Notes: generated by a model not told the origin, from the sequence alone. DNA of 64,000 nucleotides from UBA4877 sp002399285 (GCA_036771835.1 DAIPGN010000005.1:62001-126000), one strand, 5' to 3'; positions 24,192-33,146 are shown, counted from the stretch's first letter. Made by a program: numbers and translations.

Positions 24192-26431
24192 GGAAATATA
24201 TAGCCATACATGGAATAGTTCAAGGGGTGGGTTTCCGCCCTTTTGTTTATAATGCGGCCGCAAGGCACGGCGTCAAGGGATATGTGATAAACACCGCCAA
24301 CGGCGTGTTCATCGATGCCGAGGCAGGCGAACAGGCGATACGCGATTTTGTAGGGGAAATCAGGACTGATCCTCCCGAGCTCTCCGATATATCGAGGATA
24401 GAGATAGAGGAGCGGCCCGAGCTGGGATACAAGGACTTTGAAATACGCATGAGCAGGGACGAGGGCGGCTTTATACCGGTATCGCCCGACATGGCCACAT
24501 GCGACGACTGCCTTGCGGAGCTCTTCGACAAAAATGACCGGCGGTACAGGTACCCGTTTATCAACTGTACCAACTGCGGGCCGAGATATACCATAATAAA
24601 GGACATACCCTATGACCGGCCGCTCACCACTATGGGGAAATTCAAGATGTGCGGCAGCTGCGAGAGGGAATATAGGGACCCGGCGGACAGGCGGTTCCAC
24701 GCTCAGCCGGACGCATGTCCCGACTGCGGTCCGCAGCTGATATGGAAAGGCGGGGACACGCTTTACGGGGAGCAGGCGCTGGAAAAGTGCGAGGAGTATA
24801 TCAGGCAGGGAAAGATCGTGGCCGTCAAGGGCATAGGCGGCTTCCACCTGGCCTGTGATGCGGGAAGCGACGAGGCGGTGCTTGCCCTGAGAGAGCGCAA
24901 GAGAAGGTACGGCAAGCCCTTTGCCATCATGGTAAAGGACATAGACGCAGCCCGTAAACTGACCTTTATGGATGAGGGCGAGGAGAAGCTGCTTAAGTCC
25001 CGGAGAAGGCCCATAGTCCTGCTGAAAAAGCGGGAAGGGCCGCTGGCACCGTCGGTATCCCCCATGCTGGATACCGTGGGGGTCATGCTTCCTTACACCC
25101 CGCTGCATCATCTGCTGCTAAGAGACCTGGATATGCCCCTCGTCATGACCAGCGGAAACGTGTCCGACGAACCGATAGCGAGCGACAACGGTGAGGCGGA
25201 GGAGCGGCTCGCGGGCATAGCCGACGGGTTTCTGATGCACGACAGGGATATATATGCCTGCATAGACGATTCGGTGTTCATGTACGAGGGCGGAGAGGTC
25301 CCGGTGAGAAGGGCGAGAGGCTACGCGCCCATGCCCGTTGGTGCTGACGCCTTTAAGGGCTGCAGGGAGATCCTGGCCGTGGGAGGACAGGATAAGGTGA
25401 CCGCATGTTTCTTAAAGGAGGGCTATTTCTTCCTGACACAGCACATAGGTGATCTGGATAATCCCAAGGCCTACGGTTACTTTGAGGACACCATAGAGAG
25501 ATATGAGAGGCTCTTCCGCATAAGTCCGGAAGTGGTGGCCTGCGACATGCATCCCGGCTATATGAGTACGGATTATGCGGACCGCATGGAGGATGTGACC
25601 CATGTGGCGGTGCAGCATCATCACGCCCATATCGCTTCCTGCATGGCGGAGAACGGGATAGAGGACAGGGTGCTGGGCATAGCCTATGACGGTACGGGAT
25701 ACGGAGAGGACGGGAAGATATGGGGAGCCGAGTTTCTGTCGGCGGATCTGGCCGGTTACGATCGGCTGGCTCATCTGAAATACATTCCCATGGCCGGAGG
25801 TTCCCTTGCCATTAAAAAGATCTACAGGATCGCGCTGTCCTATATGTTCGCGGCGGACGACGTGTTTAAGGATTTTGCGGACGCCATTGACCCAAAAGAG
25901 TATGAAGCCATAAAGTGGCAATGGGACAGGAAGCTCAACTGCCCCGAGGTATCCAGCATGGGCAGGCTGTTTGACGCTGTGGCTGCGGTCACAGGCTTAA
26001 GACGGCAGGCGGGATACGAGGGCCAGGCCGCGGCCGAGCTGGAAGCGGCGGCCCGGCCGGGAAGCACGCTGGAGACCTATGACTATGCCATATATCATGA
26101 GGACGGAATGGACATCATCGACCCTTCGCCGATCCTAAAGGAAGCATACATGGACGCGGAGAGCGGGACGGACATGGGCATAATATCGGCTAAATTCCAC
26201 AATACTGTGGCGGACTTCACCGTTAAAGAGGCGAAGCGGCTGAGGGAAAGGACCGGCATCAACAGGGCCGCATTGAGCGGCGGCGTGTTCCAGAACAGGA
26301 TACTGCTGAGGGAGATCAGGAGCGGGCTCACGGACGCCGGCTTTGAAGTCTATACCCATCACAGGGTGCCGCCCAACGACGGGGGGATATCCCTGGGCCA
26401 GGCTGCTATAGCCGCGGTAAAGACGAAGTGA
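24188..26431 (+). CDS. hypF: Carbamoyltransferase HypF
   Basis: This 747-residue multidomain enzyme makes the cyanide ligands from carbamoyl phosphate. The domains in order are acylphosphatase (GVGFRPFVYN near residue 13), two zinc-finger segments (CDDC and CTNC, then CGSC and CPDC, about 105-185), a YrdC-like domain (about 200-375) and a Kae1-like domain (VQHHHAHIASCM near 475, metal ligands; AYDGTGYGEDG near 498). The start overlaps hypD. Immediately after its stop lies a palindromic repeat that separates it from hypE. Length is normal for HypF. Confidence 0.95.
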   Translation: MRKYIAIHGIVQGVGFRPFVYNAAARHGVKGYVINTANGVFIDAEAGEQAIRDFVGEIRTDPPELSDISRIEIEERPELGYKDFEIRMSRDEGGFIPVSPDMATCDDCLAELFDKNDRRYRYPFINCTNCGPRYTIIKDIPYDRPLTTMGKFKMCGSCEREYRDPADRRFHAQPDACPDCGPQLIWKGGDTLYGEQALEKCEEYIRQGKIVAVKGIGGFHLACDAGSDEAVLALRERKRRYGKPFAIMVKDIDAARKLTFMDEGEEKLLKSRRRPIVLLKKREGPLAPSVSPMLDTVGVMLPYTPLHHLLLRDLDMPLVMTSGNVSDEPIASDNGEAEERLAGIADGFLMHDRDIYACIDDSVFMYEGGEVPVRRARGYAPMPVGADAFKGCREILAVGGQDKVTACFLKEGYFFLTQHIGDLDNPKAYGYFEDTIERYERLFRISPEVVACDMHPGYMSTDYADRMEDVTHVAVQHHHAHIASCMAENGIEDRVLGIAYDGTGYGEDGKIWGAEFLSADLAGYDRLAHLKYIPMAGGSLAIKKIYRIALSYMFAADDVFKDFADAIDPKEYEAIKWQWDRKLNCPEVSSMGRLFDAVAAVTGLRRQAGYEGQAAAELEAAARPGSTLETYDYAIYHEDGMDIIDPSPILKEAYMDAESGTDMGIISAKFHNTVADFTVKEAKRLRERTGINRAALSGGVFQNRILLREIRSGLTDAGFEVYTHHRVPPNDGGISLGQAAIAAVKTK

Positions 26432-26433
26432 CT

Positions 26434-26520
26434 CAGGCCGTGCCGAAATCGCGCAATCGCTAAATTGCACATCAATTTAGCTTACTGCGTTGGCTTGCAC
26501 GCAATTTGCCACGATCCGGG
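26434..26520 (+). repeat. Intergenic palindromic repeat (copy C), between hypF and hypE
   Basis: The outer arms CAGGCCGTGCCGAAATCGC (from 26434) and GCACGCAATTTGCCACG (26497-26513) pair imperfectly. They enclose a perfect 9-bp hairpin, GCTAAATTG (26459-26467) with CAATTTAGC (26473-26481). TTTGTCTACA follows, matching the flank of copies A and B. It is a composite structure in the transcribed gap of the hyp operon. Confidence 0.55.
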
Positions 26521-26551
26521 TTTGTCTACAAAATTAAGGGAGGCGTATTAT

Positions 26552-27544
26552 ATGGGCGTTATAGAATTGAAGCACGGGGGAGGAGGCAGGGCCACCTCCC
26601 AGCTGATAGACATCTTTGCCAAACACTTCGACAATGAGATCTTAAACGGGATGGAGGACTCCGCCCTGCTGCATCTGGAGGGCGACGCAGCATTCACCAC
26701 GGATTCCTTTGTGATAGAGCCCTACGTCTTCCCCGGGGGCGATATAGGAAAGCTTTCGGTCTGCGGAACGGTAAACGACCTCGTATCCCGCGGGGCCAGG
26801 CCTCTCTACCTGTCCTCTGCATTCATCATCGAGGAGGGCTTCGAGATTGCGGAATTGGAAAAGATCGCGGCTTCCATGGCTGCGGCTGCACGTCAGGCGG
26901 GAGCCGGCATAGTCACCGGAGACACCAAGGTGGTGGGCAGGGGCCATGCGGACGGAGTCTACATAAATACGGCGGGCATAGGCAGGGTGGAGCTGCCCGG
27001 AGTATCGGCTCACAATGCGCGGCCGGGCGACAAGATAATAGTTACGGGAAGCATAGGAGACCACAGCATAGCCATACTGTCCGCCCGGGAGGGCATGGAC
27101 TTCACCGCGGACGTCAAGAGCGACTGCGCGCCCCTCGGCGGCTTCATAGACGCTCTGCTGCCATTCGCCGGTCAGGTGCATACCATGAGGGATGCGACCA
27201 GGGGCGGCCTGGCCGCCGTACTGAATGAGATAGCCAAGGCCGCCGAAGTGAAGATAAGGATATATGAGGATAAAGTGCCCGTAAAGCCGGAGGTAAAGAG
27301 CATATGCGACGTCCTCGGCTTCGACGTGCTCACGCTGGCCAATGAGGGCAAACTCGTAATATTTGCGCCTGCCGAAAGCGCGGACGGAATACTGGCTGCC
27401 ATAAAGTCGGACCCTCTGGGACGCGATGCCTCGGTCATAGGAGAGGTGACCGAGGGCAAGGCCATGGTCACGATGGAGACGGTATTCGGAACGGAGCGGA
27501 TAATAGATATTCCCTATGGGGAACTGCTGCCTCGGATATGCTGA
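26552..27544 (+). CDS. hypE: Hydrogenase maturation protein HypE
   Basis: The 330-residue PurM-like ATPase dehydrates the carbamoyl group on its own C-terminal cysteine to a cyano group. The terminal LPRIC with the essential Cys330 is intact, and ATP-binding features (KHGGGGRATSQL near residue 7, TDSFVIEPYVFPGGDIG near 49, GDTKVVGRG near 122) are present. GGGAGG precedes the ATG at 26552 by eight bases. It completes the hypABCDFE set. Read-through from hypF across the repeat is likely, as no separate promoter is clear. Confidence 0.94.
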   Translation: MGVIELKHGGGGRATSQLIDIFAKHFDNEILNGMEDSALLHLEGDAAFTTDSFVIEPYVFPGGDIGKLSVCGTVNDLVSRGARPLYLSSAFIIEEGFEIAELEKIAASMAAAARQAGAGIVTGDTKVVGRGHADGVYINTAGIGRVELPGVSAHNARPGDKIIVTGSIGDHSIAILSAREGMDFTADVKSDCAPLGGFIDALLPFAGQVHTMRDATRGGLAAVLNEIAKAAEVKIRIYEDKVPVKPEVKSICDVLGFDVLTLANEGKLVIFAPAESADGILAAIKSDPLGRDASVIGEVTEGKAMVTMETVFGTERIIDIPYGELLPRIC

Positions 27545-27663
27545 GAAAGAGGATAGATGAAAGAGGATAGATGAAAGATTAGAAGTGGGAAGTGAGATAT
27601 AAAAGTCAACGGATGAGAGATGAGACTTGACAAATGAGAGATGAGAGATTGGAAGAGAGATGC

Positions 27664-27888
27664 GAGATCAAAGTCTTGAGACCGAAGCCCCTTAACCCCA
27701 GAATTTTGAGCCCTAAGCTCATGAGTATCAAGACTCTGACCCCTAAGCCCTTGGACCCCAAGCCGCTGAACCCAAAGATCCTAAGTACCAGACCATTGGA
27801 CCCCAAGCCCTTAAGCCCCAAGATCATGAGTTCTAAACCTTTGGACGCAAAGCCGCTGAGGCTAAGATTCCTGACATACAAACTCGTA
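27664..27888 (+). repeat. 15-bp tandem repeat, about 15 units, open in both directions
   Basis: The plus-strand reading gives about 15 consecutive pentapeptides of pattern x-x-K/R-x-L (for example TPKPL, DPKPL, NPKIL), each encoded by 15 bp close to CCCAAGCCCCTGGAC. No ribosome binding site precedes the open frame that starts at 27634, and the minus strand is also open, so a protein is uncertain. The 120 bp before it (27541-27663) are purine-rich, with GAAAGAGGATAGAT repeated, and the 70 bp after it hold only a terminator. Confidence 0.6.
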
Positions 27889-27966
27889 ACTTTAAACACG
27901 TAATGGATACGGCATTCAAGACTTCATAGTCTTAAAATACTTAGGTTAAAACAATATAGACAGGAC

Positions 27967-28004
27967 GCTTCCGATATGATGCGGTGATCGGGAGCATTTT
28001 TTTT
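27967..28004 (+). terminator. Rho-independent terminator downstream of hypE and the tandem repeat
   Basis: GCTTCCGAT (27967-27975) pairs with ATCGGGAGC (27987-27995) with one G-T pair, followed by eight T residues. Confidence 0.85.
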
Positions 28005-28045
28005 ATCGTGGATAAATAGATTAGAAGGAGATGTAAAAACGGGAT

Positions 28046-29107
28046 TTGGCGGTGAACCGATTGAAGAAAAATATATCCACGTTCAGTATCGCGGCCACAT
28101 ATATCGGTACGGTGGTGGGAGCCGGTTTCGCTTCCGGCCAGGAGGTGCTGCAGTATTTCGGCTGCCACGGGGCAAAGGGGTATCTCGGCCTGGCCGCAGC
28201 CACCGTAATATTCATAGTGTTCGGATACATTATGATGGCCTTGGGTCAGAAGCTTGGGGCCGATTCTCATTATAAGGTGGTCATGTATGCGGCCGGGCCC
28301 TGTTTCGGAAGAATCGTAGACGGGATCATAACCATTTTTCTGTTTGTCTCGCTTACGGCGATGTTTGCGGGAACAGGCGCCATATTCAAACAACAGCTGG
28401 GGCTGCCCGAGGTGATGGGCAATGCGTTTATGGCGGTGATAACCTTAGTCACGGTGCTCACGGGCATATCCGGCATAATAAACGCCATAAGCACCGTGGC
28501 GCCCGTACTTATGACCGGGGTATTCTTCATGGGCGGCTATACGCTGTTTACCCATGCTGGGGGCATGCCTGCGTCCGGTGCAGCGTTCATGCAGCCGGTC
28601 ATACCCGATCCGCTGCTCTCGGGCATAGTCTATGCGTCATACAATCTGGTCACGGCGGTCGCCATTCTGGCTCCTCTCGGCAAAGAGGCCTATGACAGAA
28701 GCAGGCTGCGCAGCGGCGCGCTGTGGGGAGGCGTGGGACTCGGCCTGAGCGCGGCCATGATACAGACGACGCTGCTCATGAATATGCCGGCGGCCGCTGG
28801 CTATGAGATACCCCTGCTCTATGTGGCGGACGGGATATCGCCGTACTTTACCATAGCGTACAGCATTATTATGATAGCGGAGATATATTCCACGGCCATT
28901 GCCGATCTGTACGGATTCGCCGCACGGTTTGCCGATCCCAGGAGTGCCGGATACGTCGTCTATCTCTTCGCGGCTGCGATAGCGGCCGTCATATGCAGCA
29001 GGCTGGGCTTTTCCAATATGGTGCGCTACCTGTATTCGGCGGAGGGCATAGCCGGGATGATACTGCTGGTGGGCATGGCGGTCACCGCCATATCGGGCAG
29101 ACTGTAA
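28046..29107 (+). CDS. YkvI-like membrane transporter
   Basis: This membrane protein of about 353 residues has ten or so helices. The first helix carries ATYIGTVVGAGFASGQEVLQYF, the signature of the YkvI family, a branch of the amino acid/APC-type transporters with unknown substrate. The start is not certain. The most upstream option is TTG at 28046, and GTG 28052 or TTG 28061 would also keep the first helix. An AGAAGGAG site at 28023 is followed at once by ATG-TAA, so it does not decide. It is a monocistronic gene facing the double-cubane-like pair. Confidence 0.75.
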   Translation: MAVNRLKKNISTFSIAATYIGTVVGAGFASGQEVLQYFGCHGAKGYLGLAAATVIFIVFGYIMMALGQKLGADSHYKVVMYAAGPCFGRIVDGIITIFLFVSLTAMFAGTGAIFKQQLGLPEVMGNAFMAVITLVTVLTGISGIINAISTVAPVLMTGVFFMGGYTLFTHAGGMPASGAAFMQPVIPDPLLSGIVYASYNLVTAVAILAPLGKEAYDRSRLRSGALWGGVGLGLSAAMIQTTLLMNMPAAAGYEIPLLYVADGISPYFTIAYSIIMIAEIYSTAIADLYGFAARFADPRSAGYVVYLFAAAIAAVICSRLGFSNMVRYLYSAEGIAGMILLVGMAVTAISGRL

Positions 29108-29109
29108 AA

Positions 29110-29165
29110 AGGCCGTGGTAAATCATGCGATTTACCACGGTCTGCCAGTTTGTCTGCAACTTGGG
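29110..29165 (-). terminator. Terminator of the activase operon formed by palindromic repeat copy B
   Basis: CCGTGGTAAATC (29113-29124) and GATTTACCACGG (29129-29140) form a perfect 12-bp stem with a 4-base loop. Read on the minus strand it is followed by CCTTTTTTAC, a proper T-run, so it ends the minus-strand operon. The same block, with its flank TTTGTCTGCAACTTGG (29149-29164), belongs to the dispersed palindrome family. Confidence 0.7.
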
Positions 29166-29175
29166 CAGTATGGAT

Positions 29176-29943
29176 TTATTGACGGCCCTTTTCGTAAGCT
29201 ATTATGGCCGCGCCTATGGCTCCTATATATTGGCTGTCCCTTATGGACATGATGTCGGCGCCCAGCACCCTGCGCAGCGCCCCGGCTAGAGAGGAGGAAA
29301 ATCCCAGCCCGCCGGAGAGCCCGATCTCACGCGCCGCGCCTATCCGCTTTACCATGGGGTTGATCTTTTCAGCCACCGATAGAAACAGTCCGGCGGCTAT
29401 GTCTTCCCTCGGGGTGCCCTTGGATATCATGTTTATCACTTCCGACTCGGCAAAGACGGTGCAGGTGCTGGAAAAGTGCACGGCCTGGCCGACCTTTGCC
29501 ATCGCGTCCAGGTCTTTGACTCCGCAGTCCAGTATCCCGGCCATGACCTCAATAAATCTGCCCGTGCCTGCGGCGCATCTGTCATTCATCGCGAAGTCCT
29601 TCACGTTTCCGCCTTCATCTATGGAGATGACCTTGCTGTCCTGGCCGCCTATGTCGATGACGGTCCTGATATCGCGATCCATATAGTTTGCGCCCCGCGC
29701 GTGGCAGGTGATCTCCGTGACCTCCATGTCAAATTCTCCGCGGTCTCTTCCGTACCCCGTGGAGACGGCGAGTCCTATATCATTCCTATCAAGACTCTGC
29801 TCCTCCATCAAAAGGCGTACGCAGTCTGCCGAGGTCTCCTTGGGATTCCAGCCGGATCTCATGTATTTCAGCCCCAGCACATGTCCGTCAAAAGCCGCAG
29901 CCTTGGTGTAGGAAGAGCCTATGTCTATTCCGATGCCTATCAT
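29176..29943 (-). CDS. 2-hydroxyacyl-CoA dehydratase activase family ATPase (DCCP reductase-like)
   Basis: The 255-residue ASKHA-fold ATPase injects electrons into a partner Fe-S protein at low potential, driven by ATP. The nucleotide-binding GIDIGSSYTKAA is near residue 4, and the cysteines that share a [4Fe-4S] cluster across the dimer are in DRCAAGTGRF near 122 and SSTCTVFAESE near 160. Its ATG immediately follows the stop of the partner gene, so they are co-translated. Families known to have this partner include HgdC (dehydratase activator) and the reductase of the double-cubane cluster protein. The presence of a single partner subunit favours the latter. Confidence 0.88.
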   Translation of the reverse strand: MIGIGIDIGSSYTKAAAFDGHVLGLKYMRSGWNPKETSADCVRLLMEEQSLDRNDIGLAVSTGYGRDRGEFDMEVTEITCHARGANYMDRDIRTVIDIGGQDSKVISIDEGGNVKDFAMNDRCAAGTGRFIEVMAGILDCGVKDLDAMAKVGQAVHFSSTCTVFAESEVINMISKGTPREDIAAGLFLSVAEKINPMVKRIGAAREIGLSGGLGFSSSLAGALRRVLGADIMSIRDSQYIGAIGAAIIAYEKGRQ

Positions 29944-31209
29944 TTACAGCATCTCTAAGAAAGCCTCGACCCTGGTCTTTATCTGGCCCGTATCTTCGCT
30001 GCTGTAATCTGTCTCCAGATGGAGCAGGGGTATCCCGGCCTCCTTAAGAGCCCTTTCCACCTTATTATATTCGACGGCATAATTCGTGCAGAAGGTAAGG
30101 TCTTCATATATCACGCCGTCGGCATTGTAATCCTTATACATGGCGATGATGTCGTCGATGCGCTTGTCGTTGGGAGTAAAGCATGCGCAGTTTACGTCCA
30201 TGCTGCCGCGCGCTATGGAATCTATGAGATGATCCATATCGCTGCCCTTTGCCGGTTCACCGCGGTCGAAATACCTGGTTCCGGTGCAGGTCTCCTCACA
30301 GACTATGCTGGCTCCGCACTTTTCGATGATGTCATGCAGCTTCCAGTTGGGCAGGGCTTCGGGAGTGCCGGTGAGGATTATCCTCTTGGCGCCGCTCTTG
30401 AAGGGCGATACGTCGCTCTTTATCCTTTCATCCAGCTCGTCGCAGAGCAGGTTCAATTTTTCGGTGAATCTCACAGGGTCGTCGAAGAATGAGAGCTGAG
30501 TTATCAGCAGGCAGTCCCTTCCCGATATGGGGGACGGATCGTGTTTCCTCAGATCGTAAAGCCTCTTCAGAGCCTCGCGCTTTTCATTGACGATCCTTAT
30601 GGCTTCAAGCAGCTTTTCCTCGGTTATCTTATTTCCGGTGACCTCCTCGACCTTGGCTGCGAAAGCGTTTACCTCCTGCTTCCACTGTTCGATGTCGTTA
30701 TCTCTCTTCATATGCGGCAGCTCCATTACATAGACGGGCATCTGTTCCCCTAATATCTCCCATGCCTTCTTCTTGCCGTCGCAGGTCGTTTCGCCCACCA
30801 CCAGGTCGGTGCTTTCGAAATACGGGCAGGTCCTGCCGACCTTAGCGCCCATAAAGGCCTTTATAAGCGGACAGGTATTTCTCGGCAGTACGGTCTCCCC
30901 GTCGGGCACCCAGAACTGCGAGCCGGCGCATAGGCCGATATCATATCCGCCTGCGGCGAGCACTATCTCCTCGGGAACGTAGACGCAGAATGTGGCTATG
31001 GCCTTTTTGCCGTTCTTTCTGCCCTCGTTTATTTCACCTACTCTCTGTCCGTGGATATCTCCCATCAGACCGTAGAAGTAGTCCATCTTTTTTGGCGAAG
31101 CCTCCTGTGACATAAACACGTCCGTGAACATGACGGGAATTGCGGATAGCAGCTGATCATGCTTTTCCATGTCTATGCCAAGGTTTTCCCAAAGCGTGCG
31201 TGTATCCAT
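29944..31209 (-). CDS. 2-hydroxyacyl-CoA dehydratase D-component-like protein; probable double-cubane cluster protein
   Basis: The 421-residue protein is related to the HgdB/BcrB fold but occurs without the second dehydratase subunit. Cysteines likely to hold clusters are in LCAGSQF near residue 93, LPRNTCP near 112, RTCPYF near 127, GETTCDGKKK near 143, EETCTG near 308 and NCACF near 340. Single-subunit proteins with their own activase are known as double-cubane proteins ([8Fe-9S], YjiM group), which reduce small molecules such as acetylene in vitro; the natural role is unknown. AAGGGGG precedes the ATG. A LysR-type gene is divergently oriented 148 bp away. Confidence 0.75.
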   Translation of the reverse strand: MDTRTLWENLGIDMEKHDQLLSAIPVMFTDVFMSQEASPKKMDYFYGLMGDIHGQRVGEINEGRKNGKKAIATFCVYVPEEIVLAAGGYDIGLCAGSQFWVPDGETVLPRNTCPLIKAFMGAKVGRTCPYFESTDLVVGETTCDGKKKAWEILGEQMPVYVMELPHMKRDNDIEQWKQEVNAFAAKVEEVTGNKITEEKLLEAIRIVNEKREALKRLYDLRKHDPSPISGRDCLLITQLSFFDDPVRFTEKLNLLCDELDERIKSDVSPFKSGAKRIILTGTPEALPNWKLHDIIEKCGASIVCEETCTGTRYFDRGEPAKGSDMDHLIDSIARGSMDVNCACFTPNDKRIDDIIAMYKDYNADGVIYEDLTFCTNYAVEYNKVERALKEAGIPLLHLETDYSSEDTGQIKTRVEAFLEML

Positions 31210-31304
31210 TTATATTTCCCCCTTGTATAATATTTCACAAATCCAGTGTACATCACATAAATTGCGCGGACAAATACAAAATATATATAAATGTAATACA
31301 ACTT

Positions 31305-31319
31305 ATAGATAAAAACTAT
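31305..31319 (+). promoter_or_regulatory. Possible LysR-type operator
   Basis: ATAG-(7 bases)-CTAT is an interrupted dyad of the size used by LysR-type regulators. It lies between the divergent genes and just ahead of TATAAT for the regulator gene. Position and symmetry support it, with no further evidence. Confidence 0.3.
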
Positions 31320-31357
31320 GATATAATATATATCACTATATAAGGAGGGACGGGCAA

Positions 31358-32251
31358 ATGGATATCAAACAATTGGAGGCTTTCGTTGCCACCGCAAGAT
31401 TCAGGAGTTTTTCCAAGGCTGCGGACTATCTCTATCTTTCACAGCCCACGGTAAGCTCTCATATACGCAATCTGGAGGGGGAGTTGGGCGGACCTTTGAT
31501 AAACAGAAGGGCCGGTCAGTTTATGCTGACGGATCTGGGCGGTATCGTATTTCGAAAGGCTCAGTACCTCCTGGAGGCCAGGGATGAAATATATAGCGCG
31601 GCGAAGGCCCAGGTGCAGAGCAGTTCCCTCGGCATCGTCATAGCCGCCAGCACCATACCCGCGGAATATCTGCTTCCCGGCCTGATATCCGATTTCCTTG
31701 GGAATAATGGAAATATCCGCTTTAAGATATTGGAGAAAAACAGCGAAGGCGCTATCGAGATGGTGAGGCATGATCTGTGCGATATGGGAGTGGTGGGGGC
31801 ATGCATCAATTATGACGATATGAAATATGAAAGGCTGCTTGACGATAAATTGGTCTTTGTAGCTTCCGGCCAGGCCGGTTACGGCCCCGCCATCTCAATA
31901 GACGAGCTCAGGCGCATACCGTTTGTACTCAGAGAGGAGAGATCGGGGACGTATATCGCCCTTAGGGATTCGATGAAGGCGGCCGGCTGCGATATTTCGC
32001 AGCTGAATAACATAATGGTGATGGAGAGCAACGAGGGGATAAAGGGCATTATAGAAAGGAACGGCTATATGGCCTGTCTTTCGGGGTTTTGCGTAGAGAA
32101 AGAGCTGAACGAAGGAGTTTTGAAGAAAATAACCGTGGAGGGTGTGAATCCGCGCCGCAGCTTTTATATGACATATCTAAGGGACAAGCCGTTCACCTCC
32201 ATACAGAAGGATTTCGTGGATGGTATGAAAGACGGTATGAGGCGCATCTAA
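31358..32251 (+). CDS. LysR-family transcriptional regulator
   Basis: This regulator has 297 residues. The N-terminal winged helix (FRSFSKAADYLYLSQPTVSSHIRNLE, residues 15-40) is typical, followed by a periplasmic-binding-like effector domain. AAGGAGGG precedes the ATG. It is divergent from the double-cubane-like pair, the usual layout for a LysR protein and its target, so it probably senses a small molecule connected to that reductase. It most resembles the CysL/YwfK or selenium-metabolism type LysR proteins by its start (MDIKQLEAFV), but this is only an impression. Confidence 0.88.
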   Translation: MDIKQLEAFVATARFRSFSKAADYLYLSQPTVSSHIRNLEGELGGPLINRRAGQFMLTDLGGIVFRKAQYLLEARDEIYSAAKAQVQSSSLGIVIAASTIPAEYLLPGLISDFLGNNGNIRFKILEKNSEGAIEMVRHDLCDMGVVGACINYDDMKYERLLDDKLVFVASGQAGYGPAISIDELRRIPFVLREERSGTYIALRDSMKAAGCDISQLNNIMVMESNEGIKGIIERNGYMACLSGFCVEKELNEGVLKKITVEGVNPRRSFYMTYLRDKPFTSIQKDFVDGMKDGMRRI

Positions 32252-32261
32252 ATGCGGCCGG

Positions 32262-33146
32262 TCAGGCGGAAAAACTCCATATGTTTCTGATCTGCGGTTC
32301 CAGCGTGTCGTAGTCCCAGGCTTTTTTGCTCCTTATTTTGCTATTGGGATCTCTTATCATGAACTTGTCGTTCTTGTACTGGTATATGACTATGAAATGC
32401 CCCTGAGATGTGAAGTCTCCCGGACGCATGCTGCAGATGATGGGGTGGCCGCTGGAGAGCTCATCTATCATCCTCTGCTTGTCCAAAGGCACTACTTTGG
32501 AATGCAGTCCCAGTTGTTTTGCTCCCTCCGTCATGAGCGTCCAGTTGGTGCTGTCCGTAGCCCTGTCCAGATAGCCGTTTTCTTCGCTGAAGGCGGCTAC
32601 GGCCTTGGGATTCAGCGAGGTGTCTCCCGTCAATCCCACCGCTACCATGGAAAGGCAGGTCGGTCCGCAGCCGGTCAATCCGATCACGCCGCCGCCGTAG
32701 GGAGCATATCCCCAATCCTCGTCCCACTGGATAAAGAGGGGGATCTGGCCGCGCTTGTACTGCCGGGAGAGATTTATATTTTCCTTCCAGGTACCCTTCT
32801 TTTCAGGATAGTCCAATGTGAAATCAAGCAGCTCGGGGTTGCTTGCCAGCGATTCAAGCAGCTGGGGCGGATATTCTTCCGAGTTTTTAAGTATGCTAAG
32901 CACCTTACGGTCCTTAACTGCCATAGCTTCCAGGGAATCTACCGCCTCATCGGGAACGTCGCCGCTTATGCTGTCCCTGTCGTACAGATCGCCTATATTA
33001 TCCTTTGCGATACTATCCACATCATCCTTTGAGAGAAGACGCGGCGTCAGCAATGCCTTGCCCATATAGAATATAATCACCAAAAGGGCGACCTTTATAA
33101 GTATATTAAAAAATCTATGTTTAGCTGCTCTCTTCTTTCTTCTCAT
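32262..33146 (-). CDS. Exported C39-like cysteine peptidase
   Basis: A protein of 294 residues with one N-terminal membrane segment (FFNILIKVALLVIIFYMG, about 14-31) after a run of basic residues, it should face the outside. The C-terminal papain-like C39_2 domain has the active-site cysteine in GLTGCGPTCLSM near residue 166, the histidine in SQGHFIVIYQY near 256 and an aspartate in IRDPNSK. Start ATG 33146 has AAAGGAG nine bases upstream; a start 57 bases earlier has no site. Its promoter region carries three TTAA repeats at 11-bp spacing. The substrate is unknown, and no ABC exporter is nearby, so a bacteriocin role is unlikely. Confidence 0.82.
   Translation of the reverse strand: MRRKKRAAKHRFFNILIKVALLVIIFYMGKALLTPRLLSKDDVDSIAKDNIGDLYDRDSISGDVPDEAVDSLEAMAVKDRKVLSILKNSEEYPPQLLESLASNPELLDFTLDYPEKKGTWKENINLSRQYKRGQIPLFIQWDEDWGYAPYGGGVIGLTGCGPTCLSMVAVGLTGDTSLNPKAVAAFSEENGYLDRATDSTNWTLMTEGAKQLGLHSKVVPLDKQRMIDELSSGHPIICSMRPGDFTSQGHFIVIYQYKNDKFMIRDPNSKIRSKKAWDYDTLEPQIRNIWSFSA

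Noticed and set aside
27606..27899. Minus-strand open frame over the tandem repeat as a gene
   Set aside because: It is open only because the 15-bp repeat has no stop codons in that frame. It lacks a ribosome site and any non-repetitive part.
27541..28004. CRISPR array
   Set aside because: The units are contiguous 15-bp repeats without spacers, and no cas genes are present.
32262..33146. Bacteriocin-processing C39 peptidase
   Set aside because: No ABC exporter domain and no double-glycine leader peptide gene is nearby, and the protein has its own membrane anchor.
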